The notes: generated by a model not told the origin, from the letters alone. DNA of 28,091 nt from a virus (IMGVR_UViG_3300044835_000117:1-28091); one strand, 5' to 3'. Positions 8,386-15,235 are shown, numbered from the stretch's first letter. A program made the numbers and translations.

Positions 8386-9825
8386 CTATGCAGAGCGAAT
8401 ACGATCGACTTTGGCGGCGAAGGCACCAGCTCGTAGCGCCAGTGTCATGTCAGCAATAAGCGCAAATTGTGAACTACGGGCGAGCGTCGGGGCCAACACA
8501 ACTGGTGTCATTTCGTTGAGAACAGGAATCAGCGCAAAGTCAGGATTACGCGGCACAAGGTAAATGCTGGCAGGCTTCTGCCCGGCGCTAGCGATGAAAC
8601 GTGGGAAGTCCAGTCCATCAGGAACCGCCTGTGTGCCATTGGTGTTGGTCGCGACCGTTGTGTACAAGTTCGTGAATGACTGATTAGCAATAGGGACTGA
8701 CGGTGCGCCGTTGTCGACGAATGTCACAATTGCAGCATCGCTCGCATCGTAGGCAGAGACAACTGCATAGAGGGACTCGCCGCCACTCGCAGAGCCACGG
8801 TAGACGCGGTAAGAGAGAACATCGATGACATTGAGAAATGGGTCAAGGATTGCTGGTGTTGTCCATGTGAGCGTGGCGCTCTGTCCAGACGTGGTTGTTA
8901 CCGTGACTTCAGCGCTCGCATAGGTGACGCCGTATCTCGTCACAGCCTCGACTTCGTAGTAGTAAGTGCTGGCAGGGAGAACCGCGCCGCTTCCACCAGC
9001 AGCACCAGTGACCGTAGTCATCGAGCCAACACTCTCCATGAAACTGGAGAAGATGAGTGGAACGCTACGATACGTTGCCACTTCCACACCAGCATCAAGA
9101 TAATTGTCGGCTGGCTGTGCATTTGGATCACCGTAGTCGTCACGTGCAAAAATGCGAACCATGTCTTTGTTGTAGCGCACCTGATTGGTGAGCAACGAAT
9201 TGATTTTTGTCTGCATGGTTGATGGCATCACAAAGGCAAAGTCATCAGTGAGATCCTGCGCAACCAATGGACGCACTGCATCATACAGATTGTCCAAGGT
9301 ACCCAGTGATACAACGTTGTTCCCGCCGTCCTGACGGTTATTGGTGTTCATTGCGATCTGCTGGTCAATGCCGTTCCACTGTGGGCGCTTTGATGCCAGC
9401 GTTGCGTTCGCGTTGCCCCAAATGTGCGTCATGTCTTCGAGGCGCTTCATGCTTTCGCCAGCGCCCGCTAGCTCCAAATCGTACACAGATCCGTTGACAA
9501 CGGCGACCTGCTGGTCCAGCTTTGCGATGCTGAGGTCAACTTCAGTATGCTTGATGTCATAGGAGCCAGGGACAAAGGTTGATTGCGAGTACTGAATTTG
9601 CCCTGCGCTTGGGTTTTTCGTCGTGAACTGTGCCGATGGCAATGCATTTCGCTGATTGAATTGGTACTGAAGTGTCTGCCACGTTTTCCGTGCAAACACG
9701 CGCCCCAGTGGGCTCCATTTTCTCGATGCTTCGAGCAATGCGCGGTCGATAATGACCGGCATTAATGGGGTGTATGCTTGATTCGCGCTGTAACTTTCTC
9801 GTAAATCTGCTGCTGAGACTGGCAT
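8386..9825 (-). CDS. Major capsid protein (HK97-like fold) with FN3/Ig-like insertion
   Basis: 479 residues, GAGG eight bases before ATG 9825. It follows the protease/scaffold gene and precedes the connector genes, the standard order. The N-terminal part, about 30-260, has the long helix and beta segments of HK97-type coat proteins (GPxSYDIKHTEVDLSIAKL-like P-loop/E-loop region, then VMPSTMQTKINSL). The C-terminus (LVPRNPDFALIPVLNEMTPV, then LIADMTLALRAGAFAAKV) matches the closing strands of the coat fold. Residues about 268-383 break the fold: STYYYEVEAVTRYGVTYAS and LSYRVYRGS are fibronectin-III-type strands, and the segment probably forms a surface domain. No capsid cross-linking residues can be assigned. 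Confidence 0.9.
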   Translation of the reverse strand: MPVSAADLRESYSANQAYTPLMPVIIDRALLEASRKWSPLGRVFARKTWQTLQYQFNQRNALPSAQFTTKNPSAGQIQYSQSTFVPGSYDIKHTEVDLSIAKLDQQVAVVNGSVYDLELAGAGESMKRLEDMTHIWGNANATLASKRPQWNGIDQQIAMNTNNRQDGGNNVVSLGTLDNLYDAVRPLVAQDLTDDFAFVMPSTMQTKINSLLTNQVRYNKDMVRIFARDDYGDPNAQPADNYLDAGVEVATYRSVPLIFSSFMESVGSMTTVTGAAGGSGAVLPASTYYYEVEAVTRYGVTYASAEVTVTTTSGQSATLTWTTPAILDPFLNVIDVLSYRVYRGSASGGESLYAVVSAYDASDAAIVTFVDNGAPSVPIANQSFTNLYTTVATNTNGTQAVPDGLDFPRFIASAGQKPASIYLVPRNPDFALIPVLNEMTPVVLAPTLARSSQFALIADMTLALRAGAFAAKVDRIRSA

Positions 9826-9878
9826 TGCTTACCTCGTTTTCTTGTCGCGTTCCTTGTGACAAGCTATTGATCATTTTA

Positions 9879-10325
9879 TTAGCTATGTGATGGTCGGACA
9901 GATTGGTTTCCATATTTTTGCTGGTGATCGTGAAGCATCAAACGCCCAAAGTGCTCAAGAAGCATTTCTGGAGATACGCCAGTTGGAAGCGGCTCAGATC
10001 GGTCAGCGAGTTTTTCCCAGTCAGCGCTCATCAAGTTTTCCTGAATGCGTGTGCGGCGAGTGCGTGGGCTGTCAGTAAGTGGCTGCTGCTCGTTTGTATT
10101 GCTCTCGACAAGCGTCTTACGTTGTGCTCGTGGTGCCACTGGCTGGCTCTCTGCGATCTGTTTCGCGATCGCTTCCTGCTGCTGTTTCAGCATCGCTTCA
10201 AACTGTGCCTGTTGCGCAGCGAACTTGGCATCAAACGACTCTTGCAACTTTTCAGCTTCGGTCTTGGGAGGCACAGTCGTGTAGCCTTGCGCCTCAAGAA
10301 GTGCTCTGGCCGCTTCTAGTGACAT
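9879..10325 (-). CDS. Nested scaffold protein (internal start within protease fusion)
   Basis: Inside the fusion gene, and in the same frame, ATG 10325 is preceded by AAAGGAG at nine bases, stronger than most starts in this window. Translation from here gives 148 residues: a helix (SLEAARALLEAQGY), a long coiled-coil (QAQFEAMLKQQQEAIAKQIAE), a linker and a C-terminal segment with basic Arg residues. This is the usual shape of a phage scaffolding protein. Nested scaffold genes in the 3' part of the protease gene are known from lambda (C/Nu3). A second possible internal start is ATG 10820 (MAANKATAPVPEK) with AGGAGG about 11 bases upstream. Use of either start is inferred. Confidence 0.6.
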   Translation of the reverse strand: MSLEAARALLEAQGYTTVPPKTEAEKLQESFDAKFAAQQAQFEAMLKQQQEAIAKQIAESQPVAPRAQRKTLVESNTNEQQPLTDSPRTRRTRIQENLMSADWEKLADRSEPLPTGVSPEMLLEHFGRLMLHDHQQKYGNQSVRPSHS

Positions 10326-12221
10326 TGGTTTGGTCTCCTTTGTAGGGATTATCTTGAGTGTGGAAGGCTGTTGTACGCTCTCCAGATTGTTGCTGTCGTC
10401 GTCATCGTCGGTCGGGTTCTGTGGGCTAGCCATCTGCTGATACGAGCCAACACATTCAAGGCCAAGCTTGCCAGCGTGCATATCGTGGATCGCCACCATG
10501 TGCGACTCAGCGGCTTTGTTGAACTTGCGCCCGGCTTCCTGTGTCTTTGGAGCACAGGGCATACCAAGCGCTGCTGCAATGTGGTCGTGGGTCTGACGTG
10601 ACTCATTCATGCTCGTGCTCGCCATGAGCCCATCGGGCGGCGTTGCATGGAGTTGTGGGTAAGTCTTCGTGAACGCACTGCCAGGAGTAGAATCGTCCAC
10701 GCCTTGGCTGTCGCCTGAAACCAGCGGCTTCAGAATTTGATTTGCGTCTTCCTGAGTGATCTCCTGTTTCGTTGTTTCAGGCTTCTCAGGGACTGGCGCA
10801 GTGGCTTTGTTCGCTGCCATTGTTGATTCATCCTCCTGTTCAGAGATGAGGGATATATCGGATAGATAAAAACTGTCGTGGAGTGATCCTTCGGACTCGA
10901 TTGCGGCATTTTCCAAGACAATATTTTCGATGCGTGCATCTGGAAGCCCAGGACGCGCTGTGAAATCAATGCCATCCAATGTAATGTTGTTGCCAACGAC
11001 TTGCGGGAGCCCCTTGCCCTTGACGACTTGCATCTCAGCATTGGAGGCACGTAGTGACATTGTGGGCGGGATATACCCGCCGTTGAGCAGGGATACCATG
11101 TCGCGTCCTGTGTTGGTGTCCGGGATGTCGAACATGGCATAGGCGAGATTGCCTTCTTTCCAGATGTTGGTCGCTTTGCCGCTGACGACGAGCGGGTTAT
11201 CCTCATCTGCGACACCGTGGCAAATATAGGCATTGATGATTTGCCCGCTTGTGATGGCATTTTGCCCAGTCGATACCAGTCGATTGACGGTCGTGGCTGG
11301 GTATTGGCGACCGTTGCGTGAGATGGCATCGTCGGAGAGAAAGCGCACTTTGAGTTGCGCAATACGCGCCTTGGGTTGGAAGGTCGTCTCGGCTTCTGTT
11401 GTAGACTCTGTGGTGCCATCTTTCCATGTATCAGGCAGTTGGAGTTTGTTGCGCGTGGCTATAGTGATGGCTCGTTTCTTAATGGCGGGTTGTTTGTCCT
11501 CTGGTGCATGCCCGATCAATGTGGCGGCTGAGTCAAGATGATCCTGCGTGTCAATCGGATATTTTGGACCGCCTGGTGCATCGGGCCATGCAAAATTACT
11601 GTCATCGATCTTGGCACGCTGTTTGACGGTGAGCGCCTCTTCGGCATGCGTTGGACGTTCACCGGGTGGTTGTGTGCCATGGAGATCAAAATACGTGCGA
11701 TCATCACCAACGACAAGACAGAGTGTGTCAAGATTGAGCGCTATCGTTGGAACAGATTCAATTGGCATATCAGCACTCGCGTCGATGTAGGCAAGGGTGA
11801 TGTGAGGCTGGTAAGCAAAGGAGAGATTGACTGGATAGCCACAACTGATCAGGCGTGTACAAAGACGATCACGAAGACTGTGGAGTCCCTTGACATCGAC
11901 AGAGACATAGATCGGTGTCACGTCAGACCCTTGCGGTGCAAAGCGTCCAATGCCTGATGTCTCTCCAACGAGCGAGTGCTCATCAGTGGCAAAGTGCGCC
12001 AGTACCTGCTTGAGGTTCTCAGTGTCTCCAGTGAAATCAGCACTATCTCCCAGAAACGACAACGTGATATGGAGTTGATCGACGGGCTCACCGCCGGGCA
12101 AAGCGAGACGTTGCGCGGCACTGGAGTCAAGGAAGAATGCCACCATGATGCCAGTGTGGGTGCCGTCCTCTTGGATGTGCGCTGCTTCTTCGGTTGTCGT
12201 TGAGATCTCAGTACGAGCCAT
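9879..12221 (-). CDS. 2H phosphoesterase - prohead protease - scaffold fusion protein
   Basis: 780 residues starting at ATG 12221 with GAGG upstream. (1) Residues about 20-185 form a 2H phosphoesterase (2'-5' RNA ligase-like) domain with both catalytic motifs, H51-I-T53 and H140-I-T142. (2) Residues about 200-265 (AKIDDSNFAWP..., KYPIDTQDHLDSA..., RAITIATRNKL) match the DUF6582-type module seen in phage proteins. (3) Residues about 285-440 form a prohead serine protease of T4 gp21/HK97 gp4 type, with candidate His335 and Ser389 or Ser393 in TMSLRAS. (4) From about 465 there is a low-complexity, Gln/Glu-rich, helical scaffold-like part. The order before the capsid gene fits a capsid maturation protease/scaffold. 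A 2H domain on the same chain is unusual; its substrate is unknown and its target cannot be read from sequence. Confidence 0.85.
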   Translation of the reverse strand: MARTEISTTTEEAAHIQEDGTHTGIMVAFFLDSSAAQRLALPGGEPVDQLHITLSFLGDSADFTGDTENLKQVLAHFATDEHSLVGETSGIGRFAPQGSDVTPIYVSVDVKGLHSLRDRLCTRLISCGYPVNLSFAYQPHITLAYIDASADMPIESVPTIALNLDTLCLVVGDDRTYFDLHGTQPPGERPTHAEEALTVKQRAKIDDSNFAWPDAPGGPKYPIDTQDHLDSAATLIGHAPEDKQPAIKKRAITIATRNKLQLPDTWKDGTTESTTEAETTFQPKARIAQLKVRFLSDDAISRNGRQYPATTVNRLVSTGQNAITSGQIINAYICHGVADEDNPLVVSGKATNIWKEGNLAYAMFDIPDTNTGRDMVSLLNGGYIPPTMSLRASNAEMQVVKGKGLPQVVGNNITLDGIDFTARPGLPDARIENIVLENAAIESEGSLHDSFYLSDISLISEQEDESTMAANKATAPVPEKPETTKQEITQEDANQILKPLVSGDSQGVDDSTPGSAFTKTYPQLHATPPDGLMASTSMNESRQTHDHIAAALGMPCAPKTQEAGRKFNKAAESHMVAIHDMHAGKLGLECVGSYQQMASPQNPTDDDDDSNNLESVQQPSTLKIIPTKETKPMSLEAARALLEAQGYTTVPPKTEAEKLQESFDAKFAAQQAQFEAMLKQQQEAIAKQIAESQPVAPRAQRKTLVESNTNEQQPLTDSPRTRRTRIQENLMSADWEKLADRSEPLPTGVSPEMLLEHFGRLMLHDHQQKYGNQSVRPSHS

Positions 12222-12249
12222 AGTGCCTCATAGGGGATGTGGCACACGC

Positions 12250-12288
12250 AAAAAGGGAGCCACACCAACATTCTTTGGTGTGACCCCC
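12250..12288 (-). terminator. Rho-independent terminator or attenuator in the structural operon leader
   Basis: On the minus strand a perfect 8-bp stem CACACCAA/TTGGTGTG with a 6-base loop is extended outward by G:C pairs (GGG/CCC with two mismatches). It is followed at once by TTTTT at 12254-12250. The T run is on the minus strand only. It lies 28 bases before the ATG of the protease fusion and downstream of a candidate minus promoter. It could stop antisense readthrough from the plus-strand region or act as a leader attenuator for the structural genes. Confidence 0.75.
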
Positions 12289-12333
12289 TGGGATCTCGTC
12301 CCTATGGGCTCTCAAGTTATATTATTTGTTCCA

Positions 12334-12363
12334 ATAATAGCACATCGTAATGTACGAATGCAA
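12334..12363 (-). promoter_or_regulatory. Candidate promoter for the structural operon (extended -10)
   Basis: On the minus strand TGC-TATTAT (12342-12334) is an extended -10 element, with TTGCAT (12363-12358) as a partial -35 at 18 bases. Transcription would start near 12327, about 105 bases upstream of the protease fusion start, and pass through the hairpin at 12288-12250. It is a sigma-70 type reading by eye only. Confidence 0.5.
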
Positions 12364-12379
12364 GCATATCTAGTATAAT
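12351..12379 (+). promoter_or_regulatory. Candidate promoter for the plus-strand gene block
   Basis: A perfect TATAAT at 12374-12379 has a weak -35 TGTACG (three of six consensus bases) at 12351-12356, spacing 17. The predicted start lies near 12386, which excludes the GTG at 12381 as start of the first gene and supports the TTG at 12429. It shares the same bases as the minus-strand -35 region. Confidence 0.6.
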
Positions 12380-12387
12380 TGTGCAAG

Positions 12388-12403
12388 ATGCAAATAATTG
12401 CAT
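12388..12403. promoter_or_regulatory. Operator-like inverted repeat at plus-strand transcription start
   Basis: ATGCAAATAATTGCAT is a perfect palindrome of two 6-bp arms around ATAA, lying on the predicted transcription start of the plus block. The same half-site ATGCAA occurs at 12358-12363, inside the minus-strand -35. This spacing suggests a shared regulator contacting both promoters. No regulator gene is recognised in the window. Confidence 0.4.
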
Positions 12404-12428
12404 TATGAGAAACAGAGGAGAGATTCAA

Positions 12429-12737
12429 TTGACACAAGATGAAGCAACTGAACTTGTAGACTACTACGAAGAGCATCGACAAGAGCGAGCCAAGATGAAG
12501 CAGGAGATAGGGATCGAGCATCCTGCTTCACACTATATCGAAGCTCTTGAGAGATACATCGAGCATCTCGAAGACGAATATGCACCGTCACAAGATGCCT
12601 GTACGATATCCGATATACGAAATGCAAGCGTTGGCACAAACATGCAGCCACTCCTCATACCGGAAACATGGGACAAACTCTTAATGGAAAGCGCGCTACA
12701 ACATCACGCTGCTCGATACACAAAGAATAGTCAATGA
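12429..12737 (+). CDS. Hypothetical charged helical protein, first gene of the plus block
   Basis: 102 residues from TTG 12429, chosen because AGAGGAG lies eight bases upstream and because the TATAAT box makes the GTG at 12381 impossible on this transcript. An ATG at 12405 is in frame but has no ribosome-binding site. The N-terminal 55 residues are strongly charged and helical (ELVDYYEEHRQERAKMKQEI, then YIEALERYIEHLEDEY). No family is recognised. As first gene after the divergent promoter it is a candidate regulator, but no helix-turn-helix is evident. Confidence 0.72.
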   Translation: MTQDEATELVDYYEEHRQERAKMKQEIGIEHPASHYIEALERYIEHLEDEYAPSQDACTISDIRNASVGTNMQPLLIPETWDKLLMESALQHHAARYTKNSQ

Positions 12738-12886
12738 AACAGCAAACTCCGCCGCCGCAGTCTAACGCCGATTGGATCGAGGCTGTCCCTAACTACAACA
12801 AATTTCCAATGATGGTCATCATGATCGTCAGTGTCGTGCTCGTTGTAGCGTTGGTATTCGTTGCGATACTGCATCAGATAAGATAG
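12734..12886 (+). CDS. Single-pass membrane microprotein (50 residues)
   Basis: ATG 12734 overlaps the stop of the upstream gene (ATGA). It has a short polar, Pro-rich head (KQQTPPPQSNADW), then one hydrophobic helix from about residue 25 to 47 (Met, Val, Ile, Leu only) and a short basic tail HQIR. Its topology is probably N-in or N-out single pass. No family is recognised. It has the size and shape of phage membrane microproteins that act on the host envelope; a holin role is possible but untested, since there is no lysin next to it. Confidence 0.7.
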   Translation: MKQQTPPPQSNADWIEAVPNYNKFPMMVIMIVSVVLVVALVFVAILHQIR

Positions 12887-12897
12887 GAGTGCACGGT

Positions 12898-13221
12898 ATG
12901 AGTACGGTAGAAGGTACGCTAGCCATCTACGGGAGATCTGTAAATGGCATAATTATCACCAAAGAGGCAGCAATCAATCTTGTGCAGAAAGCAATGGTGC
13001 AAGGGCTCATCGTCTCTTATCGTATTGAAGAAGAAACAGAGGCAGTCGGTAAGCTTATTGGATCTATGGAAATGAATGGATCTCTTGATCAGGCATTGAA
13101 AGCGAGCAGGGGATTTAACGAGGGAATGCAAGCCGTGCAGAACCTGCACTATTCCGATGGGACTGTAAGCTTGCAGCAAGCGAAAGATGCGCTGTTTCGC
13201 ATGGGTAAGGAGATATCATGA
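12898..13221 (+). CDS. Hypothetical protein
   Basis: 107 residues from ATG 12898 with AGGAG eight bases upstream; the GTG at 12889 is too close to the AGGAG. It is a mixed alpha/beta protein without Cys: an N-terminal strand region (STVEGTLAIYGRSVNGIII), then helices (AAINLVQKAMVQGLI, LDQALKASRGFNEGMQAVQNL). No family is recognised. Its stop overlaps the next ATG. Confidence 0.75.
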   Translation: MSTVEGTLAIYGRSVNGIIITKEAAINLVQKAMVQGLIVSYRIEEETEAVGKLIGSMEMNGSLDQALKASRGFNEGMQAVQNLHYSDGTVSLQQAKDALFRMGKEIS

Positions 13222-13505
13222 ACGACATGTTAACGATCGTCAACCTAAATGCCTATATCCAGCACACAGGACAGATCTTCCTTGACGGCAAAGCAGTACT
13301 GTGCATATCCTTGGATCGTACGTGTACTTTCCAAGCCAAAGGTGAGAGTGACATTATTCTTACCGATGCTCAACTAGAGGACTTGGTGAGACAGATCGCC
13401 CGTCCGATGATACCGCAAGATAACGACAATAGCCGTCGCAATGGGCTTGTGAAAAATCTAAGGATATCTCCGCTACTACGGACAGTGAACGAGGTGCAAG
13501 AATGA
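13218..13505 (+). CDS. Hypothetical protein
   Basis: 95 residues, coupled by ATGA overlap to both neighbours. The N-terminal half is beta-like (LTIVNLNAYIQHTGQIFLDGKAVLCISL). A helix follows (DAQLEDLVRQIARPM), then a polar C-terminus. No recognisable domain. The strict overlap chain from 13218 to 13505 indicates one polycistronic message with stoichiometric translation. Confidence 0.75.
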   Translation: MNDMLTIVNLNAYIQHTGQIFLDGKAVLCISLDRTCTFQAKGESDIILTDAQLEDLVRQIARPMIPQDNDNSRRNGLVKNLRISPLLRTVNEVQE

Positions 13506-13828
13506 CAACGGAAACAACATTAATCCCACAATACGCTGCATCGTTACATCCAAGCGCACAAGACATCGCTGCTGTTTTCGACGGCTTTCGTCATGCAGTA
13601 GTGGTCATCAAAGATGCATTTAGTGGCATCGCCAATGCTGTCAAGAACGCAGTGCAAACCATTGCCAATTGGTGGAAACGATATGTTACACCGTGTCCAC
13701 CTCGCATTCGTCGTCATTCCAAGCAGAGCAGAGCCTTTCTGAGTATCGTCAAGGTGACGAAGAAAAGCAATGTAATCCATGCGAAGCCTCGCAGGCGTCG
13801 TAACAGAAGAATGTTGGTGGAAGGATAA
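13502..13828 (+). CDS. Hypothetical basic protein with amphipathic helix
   Basis: 108 residues. Residues about 20-60 form an amphipathic, weakly hydrophobic helix (VVVIKDAFSGIANAVKNAVQTIANWWKRY). The last 45 residues are very basic, with KPRRRRNRR near the end and a predicted pI far above neutral. It looks like a nucleic-acid or membrane-surface binding protein. No family is recognised. The ATG overlaps the previous stop by four bases. Confidence 0.7.
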   Translation: MTTETTLIPQYAASLHPSAQDIAAVFDGFRHAVVVIKDAFSGIANAVKNAVQTIANWWKRYVTPCPPRIRRHSKQSRAFLSIVKVTKKSNVIHAKPRRRRNRRMLVEG

Positions 13829-13830
13829 AT

Positions 13831-14082
13831 ATGCAATATTCATATGCGTTAATAGATGAAATACAACAACGTCAACTCGCCTTTACTCATGGACTACATG
13901 AGGCTGGCTTATCTAGACGAGACACCTTAGAGCAGGCGTTTAAATTTACCTTGCTACTCTTTGAGGCAGAAGAGGAGAAGCGATTACGTGCTGGTGAGCA
14001 CATCTCACCAGCGAGAAAAGCACAGTTAATGGAAGAGGCACAAAAGTTGTTGAGTAAGATGTACACAGAAACGTGGGAGTAA
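13831..14082 (+). CDS. Hypothetical small helical protein
   Basis: 83 residues, all predicted helix: an ORF of the form QRQLAFTHGLHEAGLSRRDTL, then EQAFKFTLLLFEAEEEKRL, then ARKAQLMEEAQKLLSKMY. It starts two bases after the previous stop, with GGAAGGA upstream. No family is recognised. The first half could be read as a short DNA-binding-like helical pair, but no reliable helix-turn-helix can be claimed. Confidence 0.72.
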   Translation: MQYSYALIDEIQQRQLAFTHGLHEAGLSRRDTLEQAFKFTLLLFEAEEEKRLRAGEHISPARKAQLMEEAQKLLSKMYTETWE

Positions 14083-14095
14083 AGGATAATTAATT

Positions 14096-14266
14096 ATGAC
14101 TGTTGGTATGCGCGTGCTCATTTTAACAGGCATGTGGACAGGAAAAGAAGGTAAAATCATCGAAGTCATTCATAGCGACCACACCGATGATCGTTACGAC
14201 GTTGATTGCGCGCCGGGTCGCTGGTTCTATCCTTATGAGATGAGCGCAATAGTGGAGGCTGCATAA
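14096..14266 (+). CDS. Small KOW/SH3-like protein (56 residues)
   Basis: ATG 14096 with AAAGGA upstream, ending in TAA that shares one base with the next ATG. The sequence MRVLILTGMWTGKEGKIIEV... followed by YDVDC and RWFYPYEMSAI has the pattern of a KOW-type or small SH3-like barrel: a basic strand, G-x-x-G-K-E-G-K turn and closing strand. Such barrels bind RNA, ribosomal protein or nucleic acid. The fold is an inference from pattern. The 182-base gap between 14083 and 14265 is fully accounted for by this gene. Confidence 0.7.
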   Translation: MTVGMRVLILTGMWTGKEGKIIEVIHSDHTDDRYDVDCAPGRWFYPYEMSAIVEAA

Positions 14267-14487
14267 TGATTAAGAAAACACTCCTAGCATCGGCACCATG
14301 TACAGTCGACGGAAAGCCTCTTCCAGGATTCATATCAGGTAGTATTGAGATGGAGTTCATCGTAACTATTCATAGCGATACCACAGACGAAAAGACGACG
14401 CCTACCACTACGATCATCGACTCCACCGCTACCGTGATAGACGATGATACAAAGTTGTTGTCAGTGACAAGCGAGGTGAAACAATGA
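14266..14487 (+). CDS. Hypothetical Thr-rich small protein
   Basis: 73 residues, starting in the TAATG overlap with the previous gene. It has an N-terminal beta region (LLASAPCTVDGKPLPGF, then EMEFIVTIHSD) and a Thr/Asp-rich C-terminal part (DSTATVIDDDTKLL). No signal peptide or membrane segment is convincing. No family is recognised. Confidence 0.65.
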   Translation: MIKKTLLASAPCTVDGKPLPGFISGSIEMEFIVTIHSDTTDEKTTPTTTIIDSTATVIDDDTKLLSVTSEVKQ

Positions 14488-14765
14488 GTTTCGATGATAG
14501 CATTGCCGAAATCAAAGCCTTCGAAGAGGCAAATAAGCCATACTACAGGATACTTGCCGATGACGCAAAGGAATCTCTTGAAGTCGTTGAACTCCAGCCG
14601 TTTGACGAGGATGGGTACAATCAATCAAAGTTCATCACGACAGAGCGCTACGAAACTGAAGAGGTAGCAGAGCAAGCATTGTTGGCATTTAAGCTCAAGT
14701 TAGACATGCGGTTGACGCTCAGTGATAGAGCAAAGGTCATTGCGCTATTGGAGGGAAATCAATGA
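14484..14765 (+). CDS. Hypothetical acidic protein
   Basis: 93 residues with ATGA overlaps on both sides. It is acidic, with two helices (DSIAEIKAFEEANKPYY, EEVAEQALLAFKLKLDMRL) and a short strand pair between (SLEVVELQPF). No motif for catalysis is visible. No family is recognised. It sits just before the ABA-sandwich gene in the same message. Confidence 0.72.
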   Translation: MSFDDSIAEIKAFEEANKPYYRILADDAKESLEVVELQPFDEDGYNQSKFITTERYETEEVAEQALLAFKLKLDMRLTLSDRAKVIALLEGNQ

Positions 14766-15235
14766 AATGGTCGGAGATGACATCAACACAGCGAGACGCA
14801 TTGATTGCAAAGAAAGTCATGGGCTATACGCCTGTCATGTGCGATGTAGAGGGGCGTGACGAAGAGCATGTGACCGTGTACGTTACCGGCGATGCATATT
14901 GTCGTAAGTGCCATGGGCGTGGGCATCTCGGCTATGAGGATGGGCATGTGAATGCATTTAATCACCAAATCATCCCGCCCCTACCGTATAGCACTGATAT
15001 GAATGCAGCATGGCTCATTATCAATTATTTCATCGATCAAATAAGTCCTACAATCGCATGGACCGAGCAATCGATGCTCTTTGTTAATTATCTTGATGGA
15101 GAGCCAGAGGCATGGGATCGCGACGCAAGGGTTACAGAAATGTATTTTTCACTTGCTCAAATCGGATCTTTTACGCCTGAAAGAATAGGTCTGGTTGCAC
15201 TTCGAGCAGTAGGAGTTGAAATAGAATCAAAATGA
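14762..15235 (+). CDS. Phage ABA-sandwich domain protein with DnaJ-type CxxCxGxG insertion
   Basis: 157 residues. The framing pattern (AKKVMGY near residue 20, YSTDMNAAWLIINYF at 76-90, and a C-terminal RIGLVALRAVGVEI) is that of the small phage ABA-sandwich proteins, whose function is not established. Between the first strand and the YSTD motif is an extra segment with C47-R-K-C50-H-G-R-G, an exact single CxxCxGxG motif, followed by several His residues. It may hold a metal ion, either alone or in a dimer. Overlaps ATGA with neighbours. Confidence 0.75.
   Translation: MKWSEMTSTQRDALIAKKVMGYTPVMCDVEGRDEEHVTVYVTGDAYCRKCHGRGHLGYEDGHVNAFNHQIIPPLPYSTDMNAAWLIINYFIDQISPTIAWTEQSMLFVNYLDGEPEAWDRDARVTEMYFSLAQIGSFTPERIGLVALRAVGVEIESK

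Noticed and set aside
10730-11419. A 229-codon minus-strand ORF overlapping the protease fusion
   Set aside because: The fusion frame holds the DUF6582, protease and scaffold motifs, and this frame has none. It is basic and Ser/Arg/Pro-rich, as shadow frames usually are.
14168-14382. Short repeat ATTCATAGCGA at 14168 and 14368, encoding IHSD-type stretches in two adjacent genes
   Set aside because: Only about 11 bases are identical, in different protein contexts, so chance is a sufficient explanation.
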